Positions 1 to 11,459 of a stretch of DNA of 64,000 nucleotides are shown one piece after another; position 1 is the first letter of the stretch; each line of letters opens with the position of its first letter. The stretch lies in assembly GCF_000237925.1 (NCBI RefSeq), contig NC_031500.1:18005753-18069752 (forward strand), written 5' to 3'. The position numbers and the translations under genes were made by a program. This DNA comes from Schistosoma mansoni (Eukaryota; Platyhelminthes; Trematoda; Strigeidida; Schistosomatidae). The notes beneath the pieces were generated by a model that saw only the letters and a program-made list of their open reading frames with translations, had not been told where the DNA came from and searched no databases.

Positions 1-917
1 TAGTAGGAGTATAATCAGAAATCCAAAAGATTAGGGTTTGAAGAAATTATTGAAGGAGTATAATACAATGAAATAAATTTGGAAAGAGAAAAAGATAAAG
101 ACATGAGGAATTCAGAAGATTAGAATTTGGGAGAACTCAAAGAGTGGATGTACCTTCGCCACTGCAAACGATTTTGAACCATGTCATTCAACGTCTCTAA
201 CCATCGGTTGCTATCATCATCTCGCGGATCTCAACCAGGTAGTCTACACCTAACAACGTGGCTCAGTCCAATTGTCAGTGACTTCATGAATTTGTGCCAC
301 GTTTTGGTCTGGCCGCCCTTAGCTTTCTTCCAACCTACTCCTGCACCATGGAACATTACACGTCAGGGCAGTCGGCGGTTGTGCATACGTAACACGTGTC
401 CCAGCCATCTCAACTGATCAAGTTTCACTACTTCATCAATCGATTTGCCATCCTTACCTAGTACCCGTTTCCTAATAACTGCATTATTTGCTCGGTGGTC
501 CCAGGACGTACGAGCAATGCTTCGAAGATACTTATGATCGAAAACTAGTAGCCTACGAATATCCTCTACTCTTATCGGCCATGTTTCACTGCCATAAAGT
601 AGGACGGAACGAACTGCTACGCAGTAAACCCGTCCTTTTGTTGCTAGACGGATATCTCGCCTACGCCATAAATGACGCAAGTTGGCGAAAGCTAGGCGTG
701 CCTTCTGTATCTGTGCTGAGATTTCGTCACATACCAGACCTTAAGGGCTGATGAGACTCCCAAGATAAGTGAAACGGTCGACAATCTGAACTACTTCATT
801 CCCAATTATTAGTCCGGGTGTCGATACAACCCAATAACGAAGTAACATTTTGCATTTCGAGGGGGAGAATCGCATCCCGAACATGCGTGCATTGTTGCTT
901 ATAGTGGTCAGAAGACT
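1..917 (-). mobile_element. RTE-clade LINE, 5'-truncated copy (3' part of RT ORF)
   Basis: Read on the minus strand, this encodes the C-terminal part of an RTE-type (SR2-like) reverse transcriptase polyprotein. It includes FTYLGSLISP, RLAFANLRHLWRRRDIR, YGSETWPIRVEDIRRLLVFD, LRWLGHVLRM and QNRLQWRR. It matches 9010-9926 base for base over nearly its whole length, in inverted orientation (position x pairs with 9927-x). The match stops sharply at 917/9010, where this copy is 5'-truncated. Near position 1 the match weakens. Both copies share the same in-frame stop just after LISP, so neither encodes an intact protein. Confidence 0.85.
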
Positions 918-1440
918 CTTGTGTATATTTATTTGATGGCACATTAAATTGAAAAAAATATCACAACTTCAAAAAACAAGATGATGTTAAATCGGATTAG
1001 ATTTCTTTTAAAACTTTCATTGAACCCAATGATTAGAAATGCACGCATTAATGTATTTATTTTTGAGTGACATTTTTTTAGATACGAAAAAATTGCAGCT
1101 TATCACGAACGGTAAGTCTCATAAGTGAAATTAAAATAATATTGATAGATTCAAAATTCGAAACTGGCATGAATATGTAAAGACTGCTAATCAATCTAAA
1201 ACACGACGCAATGTCTTAATACTTTTACTACTTCTACCACTATGGGATTTGAATCGACAACTGCATCTCTGTGCTAATATGGTATAGCAAATTGAACTGA
1301 TGTACGTATATACGAAGTTCTACGTTGTGACTGACTGACTGAATCTAAAAAACAAGAACTCCACAAGATGAAACACTTTACAAGACTAATAGTTTGCCAG
1401 TGAAAGTAAAACGAATGGCTTAAACAATAAAGCAACTGAT
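918..1440. other. Intergenic; RTE 3'-tail fragment inside
   Basis: No coding exon is seen. About 1225-1342 resembles the 3' end of the RTE elements: it runs from a CTTCTACCACTA-like start to a (GACT)n tail (gactgactgactga). The same tail ends the copies at 9925-10020 and 62860-62955. The rest is AT-rich and unassigned. Confidence 0.5.
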
Positions 1441-1449
1441 AAAAATGTT

Positions 1450-1985
1450 TATATAGAATAAAAGGAATGCAGTTAACAGTGAAATAGAGGACGCGAGTTT
1501 CGTCCTATTTAGGACTCGTCAGTTGGATGTATCTGCATTCCAGCTTTGATGCTCACTAAATGCAGTTTTTATTAAACATGACTTTAAGTTACAATATACT
1601 CTAGTTGAAATTGACTGGATTATCCCGGTGTTGATTGAAATTTGGTCGATCTTGGTTGGTATATGTCCATCATACGGATTGCTTCGATATACACATTATA
1701 ACACAAGTTTACATACAACAAGTGAACTAAGTAGCTATGGTGGATGATGCGTTGGTGTTTCCAGAGAAGGGTACTGGGTTCGAGTCCGGGAATAGATATC
1801 AACTCTGGGATGCAGGTACATCCAATTGGGAAGTCCTAAATAGTATGAAACATGAGTCCTAGATTCCACTGTTAATCACGTTCCATCTATTTCATCTGAG
1901 CTTGTGTCATAATAGCTATATCGAGGCGATCCCCACAGGATTAACATGTGCCAACCGAGATTGATCAAAGTTTTGACAAAACATC
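1450..1985. repeat. Degraded Sm-alpha-type SINE, fold-back arrangement
   Basis: Two oppositely oriented Sm-alpha pieces lie together. 1455-1560 is the minus-strand ribozyme part, about 1640-1720 is a minus-strand distal segment (gcttcgatatacac), and 1730-1980 is a plus-strand unit. The plus unit has a tRNA-like B box (gggttcgagtcc, about 1777), a decayed ribozyme region (1815-1870) and the distal segment (agctatatcgaggcgat, about 1913). The same inverted layout is seen more cleanly at 25618-26195. The copy is old and diverged. Confidence 0.6.
1481..1530 (-). ncRNA. Hammerhead ribozyme motif of Sm-alpha type
   Basis: On the minus strand the conserved core is intact: CTGACGA, then stem II GTCC-taaata-GGAC, then GAAA, then a short stem III region (ctcgcg) and the GTC cleavage triplet, complement at 1490-1492. 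Stem I (acatccaa against ctctattt) pairs poorly, so activity is doubtful. Active hammerheads of this layout are known from the schistosome Sm-alpha satellite/SINE. Confidence 0.6.
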
Positions 1986-2070
1986 AACCACAACGCGATA
2001 ATCGAAAAACTATAACAAATTAGAGAATAAGGATATTCATCCAATCGAATTAAATATACATCACTAATAC

Positions 2071-2285
2071 CTGGCTATCAGTTGTTGATTCCTGAGGTAA
2101 AAATTCTCCACCTCCCTCACCACCGACAACAACAGCATTACGATCAGAAGTTCGGTTTGTGTCGAAAATTGAAGGAAGAGGCCACATCTGACCACCACCA
2201 CCTGTAGTAAGAGTAGTATGGGAAGTTTTCGGATTATTACCATAAGATATCAAAGAGTGAATAATCTGACTTTTATCAATAATAT
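2071..2285 (-). CDS. Unknown gene, third identified exon
   Basis: The acceptor follows a pyrimidine-rich run ending ctgttaattag; the donor is cag|gtatta. The exon is 215 nt and open in the phase demanded by the preceding exon. It encodes a Gly-rich segment with GGGGQMWPLPSIFD and GGEGGGEF. Confidence 0.5.
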
Positions 2286-5200
2286 CTAATTAACAGATAT
2301 GGAAAAAAGAATAAATGATTACCCATTTTATAGATAAATTAGAATACCTTCAATTTGACCACGTCCTTGTATTAAATCTACGGCATCATTTCTAGTTGTA
2401 GACCATGGAATATTTGAGGGCGTTGAAAATGTTGGATAAGAACTAACAGTACCACCAGTGCCAATACCAGGTTTACCTAGAATGAGAATTAGATTTTTAC
2501 ACTGAATTAATGTTGTCAATGTTATAAAAAAACAGTTTCGTCATAAATAAATTAAAATAATCAATTAATTAATCAACTGATAGGTATGCTAATTGAACGG
2601 TTCTTACTACCTTCATAGCCGCTTTCTCTAATTACAAACTACATTTAGACTTCACCAATTCAGATAATAAGGAAATGTGAGAAAGAGCTTTACTCCAAGA
2701 GTAGTTATGTACATAAAACCCAAGGTATTTATAATTCTATGTGATCTTAGTCTTCTAGAAACAGACTAAACATAACAACGTTATAGGTAATGATCTGATC
2801 GAAAAGTGACACACAACCGTTTATTTTTCCAGATTTTTCTGAAAGGCTTCTGTTCAATACTGACTGGATGAAACGCTCTCAGGTGTTTTCTGAGACGTTG
2901 ACGAGAAATATTTTCTATGTTAAGCTGCTATGTAGCCACTAATCTGTCTGACTCAGCATTGTGTGCATCATCTTGAGATACTCGGTTAGGTGGCTAGAGG
3001 CAGTAAGCAGAAAACCCTCGAATCCTCAAAGATTAGGCCTACCAATAAGGTCCTAATTGGTTGAGGAATGACTGATCTGCAAATTAATTACCTCCAATCG
3101 CCTACGAAGTTTTTTCATATCTATTTCGTGTTCAGATTCTGTACATAATCACGTTATTTTATTACACCGAAAAATCTATTCATCTGGTAATGGTCTCATC
3201 TTTGGCTTTCAGTCATTTGGAAACTTAAACCAATTGTGCGATATCGTGGACGGCCATCACTCGGATACATTATATTATTGTGATTCCTTGACCCAACAGA
3301 ATTCTACTCATTGATTTAAACAATCGAAAAACTCTTCCCAATCATTGAAAACTTCCCCCCTCTTATAATAGTTCCGTTCTGGCCCTACAAGAGGCTAGTT
3401 GTGGTTTCGATAGCTCAGTCTCACACTGTGAAATGGAATCACACAGATCTAGATGCTACATAGTCCATTAGGCCCCTCAGAAATGCAGGTCTACCTTGAT
3501 AATGGATGGAAACCAGCACAAAACCTAGTCCCGAGGTTTCACCTGAAACTGGTTCATTCTGTGCATATTTTTATTGTTGTAACAAGTGGATTCGGAGAAA
3601 ATAACGTAGCACTTAGCCTAAGCATACTAACAGGAGATAAAGGCGATATAAGACGTAAAAAAAAGAAAATGGATGTAAAAACAAGATACAAATGTCATGG
3701 ATACCTGACAATTTGAACTGACAGTTTCTACCAGATTCTATTCTACATTATGTCTATTCCTTGGAACCAATTGTTTATTTAGAAACAATTCTGATTCCGC
3801 ATCTTCCCACCAAATATCTCCAAGACAAAAAAACTTATCTATTCTTAATTTATAATACGACTGTCCGTTTGGTGATTTACTAAACCTTATATAAGCTGAT
3901 TTATTATTTTCATCGCAAAAAACAATACGTGCATGTATTATGCAAAAGGTACACGCCTAATTCAATTTACCTTTAATGTAGTTTATAAAGTTACAGTTCA
4001 ATATTGTATTGTCTCCAAAATTCAGGGTTAGCTCAATTAGCTAATCAGTAATATATAGGAGAGAAAAGTGGCGTTAATTTATCAGGTCATATTGGAGGGG
4101 TAAAAAATGACTAAATGATTTACATTATGAAGTAGTAGATGTGTAGTATACAAAAGAGTACAGTAAACAGATGTATAATACCAACCACAAATGAAGTAGT
4201 ATGTTTTAGAAAACAGATACCACAAGAATCCCACTTCAAGATGATAACATATGAATAGTACAAAAACGAGAAAATTAATGAAGTGGACAGAAAGATATCA
4301 GAATAAACAAGAAGGATATCAGTTCAGGCAAAAAGGGTAGATAGATGAAACGTAGAAAGGCTTTTTTAAGATTTAAGGAAAAAGAAAGGATGACGAAAAT
4401 TTTATCATTGAAATCAGTTATCATCTGTACCATTTGAAGTACCCAAGCATTTAATAGCTAGTGTTAATTTTGACTAGGAAACTAGTGACTATTAACATTA
4501 AATGATTATGTTACGTCTTGATCTGAACGTCTTTGTCAACTAATTATTAAGTTTGTAAGGGGTAACGTATTGAACAGACCAGGGTATGTACATGTATAAT
4601 GTATATCCTAAATACCTCAGTCAATGGAGATTTAGTGATCGAATTATTCTCCATCAAATACTTCATGATTAACTTTACCATTGTTTGTTGGTGCCAACAC
4701 ACACTGGAAATGCTTTGGATACACCAGTCGATAACAAGAAATGCCCTTGAAATACGACAGTATGGATATTTGACGCCTTAAAAATTCACAAGTTAGCAGT
4801 ACAGCTTAAACATAGTAAGTAATACACATAAACACTAACAATTTTAGCTATCCTATGAGTTTACGAAGTTATGTAACTATATTAATACAATCCCTGTATT
4901 ATACATACAGTTAAGTTAATCACGTTGTGCTAACTTGGTATGGCAACTTGGGCTAACGTATATTTGTGTCGGGTTCTACATTGATGATGACTGACTGATG
5001 CTCACTCGCAATAATAATTTCTATAGTTTAGTTAAGAACAGGAGTATCGAGTAGATTTTTACAGAGAAGCACGCCCAAAAAACCTATTACGTAGCAGAAA
5101 GTCTTAAATGTGAACATGAAACAACGATTATGCAATTATTAATTTACAACTTTTGTTAGTATGAATTCTAAGAGTTGAATACATGAACGCTAAATATGAG

Positions 5201-5444
5201 TAGCACCACCACCATTTTAAACAAATAAAACACTGAGACTGAAGCTTACATCAACTTTTGGATTGCAACTTAACGACAGATATGGAAATAATAGAATAGG
5301 ATGGAACAAAACAACTACGAGATAGCTACTTACCGGGAGTTCTGTTCCATGGCGTATTATTACTGTTATTATTACTGATACCAGTGGTAGTATTCGTGAC
5401 TTGAGACATCAGGTGAAAATTGACTGAGCCCAACAGAAAGGCAT
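2071..5444 (-). CDS. Unrecognised host gene, three internal exons
   Basis: Three minus-strand exons have canonical GT/AG borders and compatible phases: 5444-5334 (enters with 2 nt of a codon, leaves in phase 1), 2476-2348 (leaves in phase 1) and 2285-2071 (leaves in phase 0). Introns are 2857 nt and 62 nt. Together they give about 151 open residues rich in Asn, Thr, Ser and Gly, including NNNSNNTPWNRTP, SNIPWSTTRNDAV, TTGGGGQMWPLP and VVVGGEGGGEF. The low-complexity, disordered-looking composition and two PW dipeptides are visible. I recognise no domain and assign no function. First and last exons were not found: the upstream one should lie above 5444, and the downstream one below 2071 or beyond the window. 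Synonymous A/T-ending codons resemble those of the other host genes here. Confidence 0.5.
2348..2476 (-). CDS. Unknown gene, second identified exon
   Basis: 129 nt, acceptor cattctag, donor gaag|gtattc. It encodes KPGIGTGGTVSSYPTFSTP and then a more ordinary segment ending GRGQIE. It is separated from the next exon by a 62-nt intron, typical of short fluke introns. Confidence 0.5.
2520..5010. other. Intron and unassigned AT-rich sequence
   Basis: This lies inside the long intron of the unknown minus-strand gene. No conserved coding exon is seen; the 87-codon open frame at 3453-3716 has no recognisable feature. About 4915-5005 is another RTE 3'-tail fragment (gtgctaacttggtatggcaa and then gatgactgactg) on the plus strand. 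Confidence 0.4.
5334..5444 (-). CDS. Unknown gene, first identified exon
   Basis: 111 nt, acceptor tttattgcag, donor cccg|gtaagt (a strong consensus donor). It encodes AFLLGSVNFHLMSQ followed by a Thr/Asn-rich run. Upstream exons must exist, because it begins inside a codon. Confidence 0.5.
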
Positions 5445-5867
5445 CTGCAATAAACAAGAATGAAAATAAATTAGAAACAGATTTCAGGCACAGATGGTCA
5501 CAAATTAAGGCTGGTCAACTTGACTCACAATGAACCCATATGCTAAGGGTGACGTTTTTACGATCTAAATGAATGATTACTCAACACTTAAGAGTAATTA
5601 ATAACAAGGGTAGTGTTAAACTTGACACAACAGTACTTAGGTTTGAATGGATTTACTTTAAAAAATTGCAGTGACAAACAGCTAAAAAAGTGGGGAAAAC
5701 GTGTAATACTTTAAACCAGTACAGGAAACTTACATTCAGAAGATAAACGATGATAATCGTGTTTTCTAGACCTCATCAAGTACAGGTTTATGTACTCAAA
5801 ATAAGGTCACGCTGTTTATGAAAATGCTAGTAATACCAAAAGGCCTTTTTTCTCTACTGTTCTAATA

Positions 5868-6730
5868 TTGATATTTTATTTATTTACTCTAACACATATT
5901 GATACAAGGAAGCACCAAATATATGTGTTACACAATAACAATGAGGCTGGCTCCTATTTCGAACCAGGTCTGATAACGTCTCTAGCCAGTGTTGTACCAT
6001 CTCCGGGACCCCAACCAGGGAGTTGTGAAGGTCCAACAAAAGCTAGTCGTGTACAGCTTTCATACCACGACACCATGTCATACCCTGACAACCTCTCCGC
6101 TTTTTCCAACTAGTTCCAGCGTCGACAAATAATGCACAACGCGGAATTCTCTGGGACGACACTTGTAGGACATGTCCAAGCCACCGAAGTCGATGTTTCA
6201 AGATAGTGACACTAATTGAATTATCGTCGCTGTGCTCGAACACACGATGTCAAACTTCCGTATTTTATTTATTTATTTGAACATATAAACATTGGCACAA
6301 GGGGACATCAAATACATATGCGTTACACAATCATAATGTGGCCAGTAGCAGCTATCATTGATATGTGTGAGGGATGTGACACTGCCCGGGTACCCAGACC
6401 GAAGCAGGGAGCCTCCGCATTACTAACATTGTATCACCACAATATGTCAGTAATCCTTCGGAGACAATGATGATCAAACACAAAGTCGTCTAATATTCTC
6501 AACTCCGAGAGGCCAGGCCTCACTAACACAGTACAAAACTGCTCTCACCAATGCACTGTAGATCCGCCCCTTTACGGCCTGACTAACATCACGAAGGCGC
6601 CGAAGATGGCCCAGATTGACATAAGCCGCTCCGGCTATCACTATACATGAACTGATCTCATCATTCATACCAACACCAGCATTTACGCAGCTACCCAGAT
6701 ACATGGAATTCACGACTACTTCCACCCACT
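5868..6730 (-). mobile_element. RTE-clade LINE fragment, family with (taaa)n tail
   Basis: The minus strand carries decayed RTE C-terminal motifs: VKGRIYSALVRAVLYCVSEAWPLGVENIRRLCVFDHH near 6470-6600 (described here by its ends, VKGRIY and RRLCVFDHH), and LRWLGHVLQVSSQRIPR near 6170-6210. The 3' end at about 5870 reads tatttatttactctaacaca on the plus strand. An additional 3'-tail copy (6255-6420) splits the LINE. This tail is the same one that ends the 520-bp short retroposon family in this window. Confidence 0.7.
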
Positions 6731-6796
6731 CACTACCCAGAGTGAGTGCAGGATCAAAGTCCTGTCAGTCTTGTAAAAGTAATTAACACTTTGAAG

Positions 6797-6935
6797 GTAT
6801 TATTATTATTATTATTTAAACACAAATATTGGTACAAGGAAGCACCAGATAAATATGCGACTCACAAATCTCATTTGATTTGTGTGAGGGCTGTGATACT
6901 GCCCAGGTGCCCAGACTGAAGCAGACACTTTGAAG
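6797..6935 (-). repeat. 3'-tail fragment of the 520-bp retroposon / RTE family
   Basis: It starts with an (att)n run and continues tttaaacacaaatattggta, then tttgtgtgagggctgtgata and cccagactgaagca. These are the conserved last ~130 bp of the 520-bp family, in minus orientation. Confidence 0.7.
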
Positions 6936-7665
6936 GTGCAAAGCATACAAAAAAGAAACCTCATAGGAATAAACATAGGATACATCTTCAAGTGCGCTAG
7001 CACGAGAAAACAGCAAAAAGAATCCAATGTTGGCAGAAATACAGTTACTTGAAGTATAAAACATGGGAAAAGTAAATACATGAGTTGAGGAATAATAAAC
7101 AAAGACAGAAACCATGTGGGTCGATACCCATAAACGATATTTTCCCTCGACTTTTGTCAACTAGAAATACATTTATGATAAATGGATCATGTACAATTTA
7201 CATACACCATAATAAACCTTGAATTTATCAATGAAATTAAGACGATTTACAAAATAAAGGGTTATTCACGTAAGCGAAAAACAACATGAATATGTGAAGA
7301 AAGATAGATAAACTGTGATTCGCTGATTGAAAAACAATTTTCATGAACCACATGTTCAACAATAGTTTGACGAGAACAAGACAGTGGAAATCTTAACAAG
7401 AATAAATCTAATGGGATATAAAACACTTTTTAATGTGAAACATAGGAAGTATGTGATTACTTTGAAGTACGGAATTGTCTAATCACCTGTTTACATAGCC
7501 AAGCATCACTAACCAGCTTAATCTAAATTAAGGCCTTAGATGTTAAATAGCGAGTGTAGCCCAGTGTTTACGACGGCTTTTTATGTTGCAAGTGTGGGCA
7601 GTAAGATCCTAAAGTATGAGAAATATTAGCAGCATCAGTGGTAGCAGAAAAGTGTAATAATATTT
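6936..7665. other. Unassigned intergenic sequence
   Basis: I see no coding exon, RNA gene or recognisable element. The open frames near 6812-7160 on the minus strand are read-through of the tail fragment into ordinary AT-rich sequence. Confidence 0.4.
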
Positions 7666-7669
7666 CGGG

Positions 7670-8620
7670 GCTCATGATCTTGAGTGCTGTTAGAGGTATA
7701 AGGGGGTGTTATATTTCGATAACAATAATGAATGGTAACTTTAGGATCCATTTATGGACCAATATTATGCATAAACTTTTTATCGTATAATTGCAAAATA
7801 ACAACCATTCGTATTCGTGTTCCCCTTATTATAAGCTTTATTTTGACCTATAGACTATTATTATACGATTTACCATTCTGGAGTTATCCCTAGTCTATTA
7901 ATTGCTGCCTCCCACATTTACAGCCACATTTGGCTAAACCTTGTAGAAAATATTATTTTCTATTTTACTGGTACGATGTGGTCAGTCTGTTTGGTATATA
8001 AACTCTGATTAGCGGTCTTATCACGTCATACCTTAACTAGACATCCACTCGACTACAAGAGATAACAGGGAGGTTATCACTTCCCGGCTGCCCACACTGT
8101 GGAAGGGCTCTTCTGGAGGGACCTGAAAAGGAAATTGGGTTCGAGTTGGTCTTAGTGACCTGGGAGCGTTACCGTAGTGTCTAAGGGACGACTGCTTGAG
8201 GCCGGTCACACACGACCTTTCTGTGAGTAATTTTAGTGTTAGGTCCGTACTTGCTGAGGCCTTACCGTTGGAGACGGATATCTGTGGGGTAAGGCGATGT
8301 GTGCATTTTCGGGGCGGACCTTTTCTAACCCCACCCTCACTCATGTAAAGGCAGCATCGCTGTTATGCTGGTTATCTGAGGGAAACACCTTATTGCCGTC
8401 ACGCCTCTGTACGGTCAGAAGTATGACTTCGCTCTCGGACTATGGGTTTGCTACTTTTAATCTTACCGCTTTTCAATCGACTTGAGGAACGATTGTTCCA
8501 GCCAGTATAGCTCGAGTGATTCATCACGACAGACAAGCCCGGCCACTAAGTCAAGATAGAAGCAATGGTCATCTCACAATGACTATATCAAGGAAATACG
8601 TTAAGGATGCACACATGACA
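7670..8620 (+). repeat. RTE-associated repeat block, with an internal insertion
   Basis: The block beginning cttgagtgctgttagaggta at about 7680 resumes at about 8065 (gttatcacttcccggctgcc) and runs to about 8560. Other copies are at 13985-14500, 21700-22090 (inverted) and 62155-62760. The ~340 bp between (7710-8060) is absent from the other copies and is unassigned. It is non-coding as read and directly precedes the RTE copy at 8695. Confidence 0.6.
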
Positions 8621-8694
8621 ACCAAGATGGACCAAATCTTAGTCAAAATATCAACTATATTCAATCCTGTTTGGTCACTGTAGGGGAAATCGTG

Positions 8695-10022
8695 AGGTTC
8701 TATGGCAGTGTTTATCACTGAAAGGAGTACCCAAGAAGTACATTAACCTTATAAAGGCTCTCTACTCGAACACAACTGGTCGAGTTAGAGCTTATGGTGA
8801 ACTGTCATCAGAATTGATTACCTCAAGTGGTGTTCGTCAGAGTTGTCCACTCTCTCCATTCTTGTTAAACTTTATCGTAGACGTGCCTTTAGAAATAACA
8901 CTTTCCTCATCCAAATTTAGAGGGGTTGAACTTCTACTAGGGGATTCACTTGTTGACTTAGAATACAACGATGACATAGTTCCATTTGGTGAAGACGCTG
9001 ACAAAATGCAGTCTTCTGACCACTATAAGCAACAATGCACACATGTTCGGGATGCGATTCTCCCCCTCGAAATGCAAAATGTTACTTCGTTATTGGGTTG
9101 TATCGACACCCGGACTAATAATTGGGAATGAAGTAGTTCAGATTGTCGACCGTTTCACTTATCTTGGGAGTCTCATCAGCCCTTAAGGTCTGGTATGTGA
9201 CGAAATCTCAGCACAGATACAGAAGGCACGCCTAGCTTTCGCCAACTTGCGTCATTTATGGCGTAGGCGAGATATCCGTCTAGCAACAAAAGGACGGGTT
9301 TACTGCGTAGCAGTTCGTTCCGTCCTACTTTATGGCAGTGAAACATGGCCGATAAGAGTAGAGGATATTCGTAGGCTACTAGTTTTCGATCATAAGTATC
9401 TTCGAAGCATTGCTCGTACGTCCTGGGACCACCGAGCAAATAATGCAGTTATTAGGAAACGGGTACTAGGTAAGGATGGCAAATCGATTGATGAAGTAGT
9501 GAAACTTGATCAGTTGAGATGGCTGGGACACGTGTTACGTATGCACAACCGCCGACTGCCCTGACGTGTAATGTTCCATGGTGCAGGAGTAGGTTGGAAG
9601 AAAGCTAAGGGCGGCCAGACCAAAACGTGGCACAAATTCATGAAGTCACTGACAATTGGACTGAGCCACGTTGTTAGGTGTAGACTACCTGGTTGAGATC
9701 CGCGAGATGATGATAGCAACCGATGGTTAGAGACGTTGAATGACATGGTTCAAAATCGTTTGCAGTGGCGAAGGTACATCCACTCTTTGAGTTCTCCCAA
9801 ATTCTAATCTTCTGAATTCCTCATGTCTTTATCTTTTTCTCTTTCCAAATTTATTTCATTGTATTATACTCCCTCAATAACATCTTCAAACCCTAATCTT
9901 TCACATAATGCTTACACTCCTGCTACTTCTACCACTACAGCTGCATTTCTGTGTTAATGTGGTATGGGAACTCAAAATGATGTATGTACGTACGAAGTTT
10001 CAGGTTGTGAGTGACAGACTGG
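8695..10022 (+). mobile_element. RTE-clade LINE (SR2-like), 3' half
   Basis: Reverse transcriptase and C-terminal region on the plus strand. Recognisable pieces are GVPKKYINLIKALYSNT, SGVRQSCPLSPFLLNF, a decayed YADD box (here YNDD), MRFSPSKCKML, FTYLGSLISP, WPIRVEDIRRLLVFD and LRWLGHVLRM. It ends with the RTE tail and a gtgacagactgg terminus. The ORF has a frame change after the YNDD region and a stop after LISP. Positions 9010-9926 are the inverted partner of 1-917. Confidence 0.85.
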
Positions 10023-10331
10023 AATATATTCCAGTTTACTTTTTTATTAGGACTAGTTCAAGGCTGGAATGTTATTAATGATATGCGTCATCTTACTCGC
10101 TTTAATAAGTTTCTCTGTCATTATTATTGTTATTGTCATCAACGTTTCATCCGTTTGGTTGTTCAGTAACTAGAACTCATGCATTATGGTATCATTTCCA
10201 CGTAGCTTTGATGAGCTCATTTATTGACGTCAACTTGGTTATTTATTACTTTCATGACTAATTAGTGTTTCTTTCCATCAATCTATCTTATAGGATCAGC
10301 ACCAAAAAGTGTTTTTAGTATACGAAAAACT
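10023..10331. other. Unassigned intergenic sequence
   Basis: AT-rich sequence with no recognised element or exon. Confidence 0.4.
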
Positions 10332-10853
10332 ATATTTATTTATTTAAACACATAAATATTGGTACAAGGAAGCACCAGATATATATGCGCCACACAAATC
10401 TCATTCGATTTGTGTGAGGGCTGTAATACTGCCCTGATGCCCAAACTGAAGCAGGTGGTTTTCGTAGGGGGCCACACCCGGAGCCTTTGACCGAAAGATC
10501 TGATCCACAAGGCAGTGGAGCATCGTGAGGAGATGCAGTCCCGTGGTAGCCGGTGACCAACGATTGATTCATACGCCATTTGTACCCTTAGGATACTGGA
10601 GCCCATGTGCATCATTGGTTTGGAATGAGGGTTTTCCAACTACCGTAGGTGGACTCGCCATGCCCATCGACCCGGTTAGAGCGCCGGACATTCGCTTTTC
10701 GTCCTCTCAATTTTGTAAACAACAGTAGTGCCATGAGAAGGCAATGCGTAGAACTTCCGTGTCAGAGGCTATATACGCGTGGCCATGTGAGTGCATTTCG
10801 AGAGGGAAAGCGAACTCTCCTATCTCCCGGCCGTACCAGGGCATTTGGGGGCT
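10332..10853 (-). repeat. 520-bp short retroposon, full-length copy
   Basis: Full copy in minus orientation. On the plus strand it reads tatttatttatttaaacaca at one end and ccagggcatttgggggc at the other. The flanking target-site duplication aaaactatattta (13 bp) is visible at both ends (about 10327-10339 and 10857-10869), which marks a retrotransposition event. The open frames inside are not genes. Confidence 0.8.
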
Positions 10854-10859
10854 TGAAAA

Positions 10860-11380
10860 CTATATTTAGTGACTCATTAAACTCTCCCTTAGCATTTTTT
10901 AAGCTTTCTGTGAATGTCTGGAAGACAAGTAGTTAATATACCTGAAATATGGCGAATGACTGACTTGCTAAACAAAGTAGATACGTATGTACCTCAGACA
11001 GACTGAGTCAAATCATGTACGGCGATTAACTATAAATAATCACACGGAAACTAAATAGAGAGTGAAAACCTCAGGATATAACTTGGTTCAATAGCCAGTG
11101 TCTAAATGAGCTGATGTTATGCCTTGGTCCGGCTGTCTCAACCTACTACACCAGTCAACATTCCACGTTGCGGCAAGAGGTGACTTGATATGTGTAAGCG
11201 ACTAGTGTGACGTTATGAAATGTATCATTTGGCTGCTAAGAGGATGAAAATTTGGGACAGACAACTCGGCCGCATGAAGTCGCTAAATGAAATGAACTAG
11301 TGTAGGATTGCACGGTACAGTTTGTGACCTCTGAGTTTACGCTAGTGTTTACAAATAATTAGTTACTGAGTAGTGACCAA
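10860..11380. other. Unassigned intergenic sequence
   Basis: No exon, RNA gene or known element seen. Confidence 0.35.
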
Positions 11381-11459
11381 TGTCAAGCTCTTATTAGAGC
11401 CCATCGCATTATATCAACCGAATCGAAATATGGACGCCGGTGACTAGACTTCGCGTGCA

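Noticed and set aside
6812-7160. Overlapping minus-strand frames with membrane-like stretches
   Set aside because: They are made of a retroposon tail plus AT-rich flank; no family motif or splice context.
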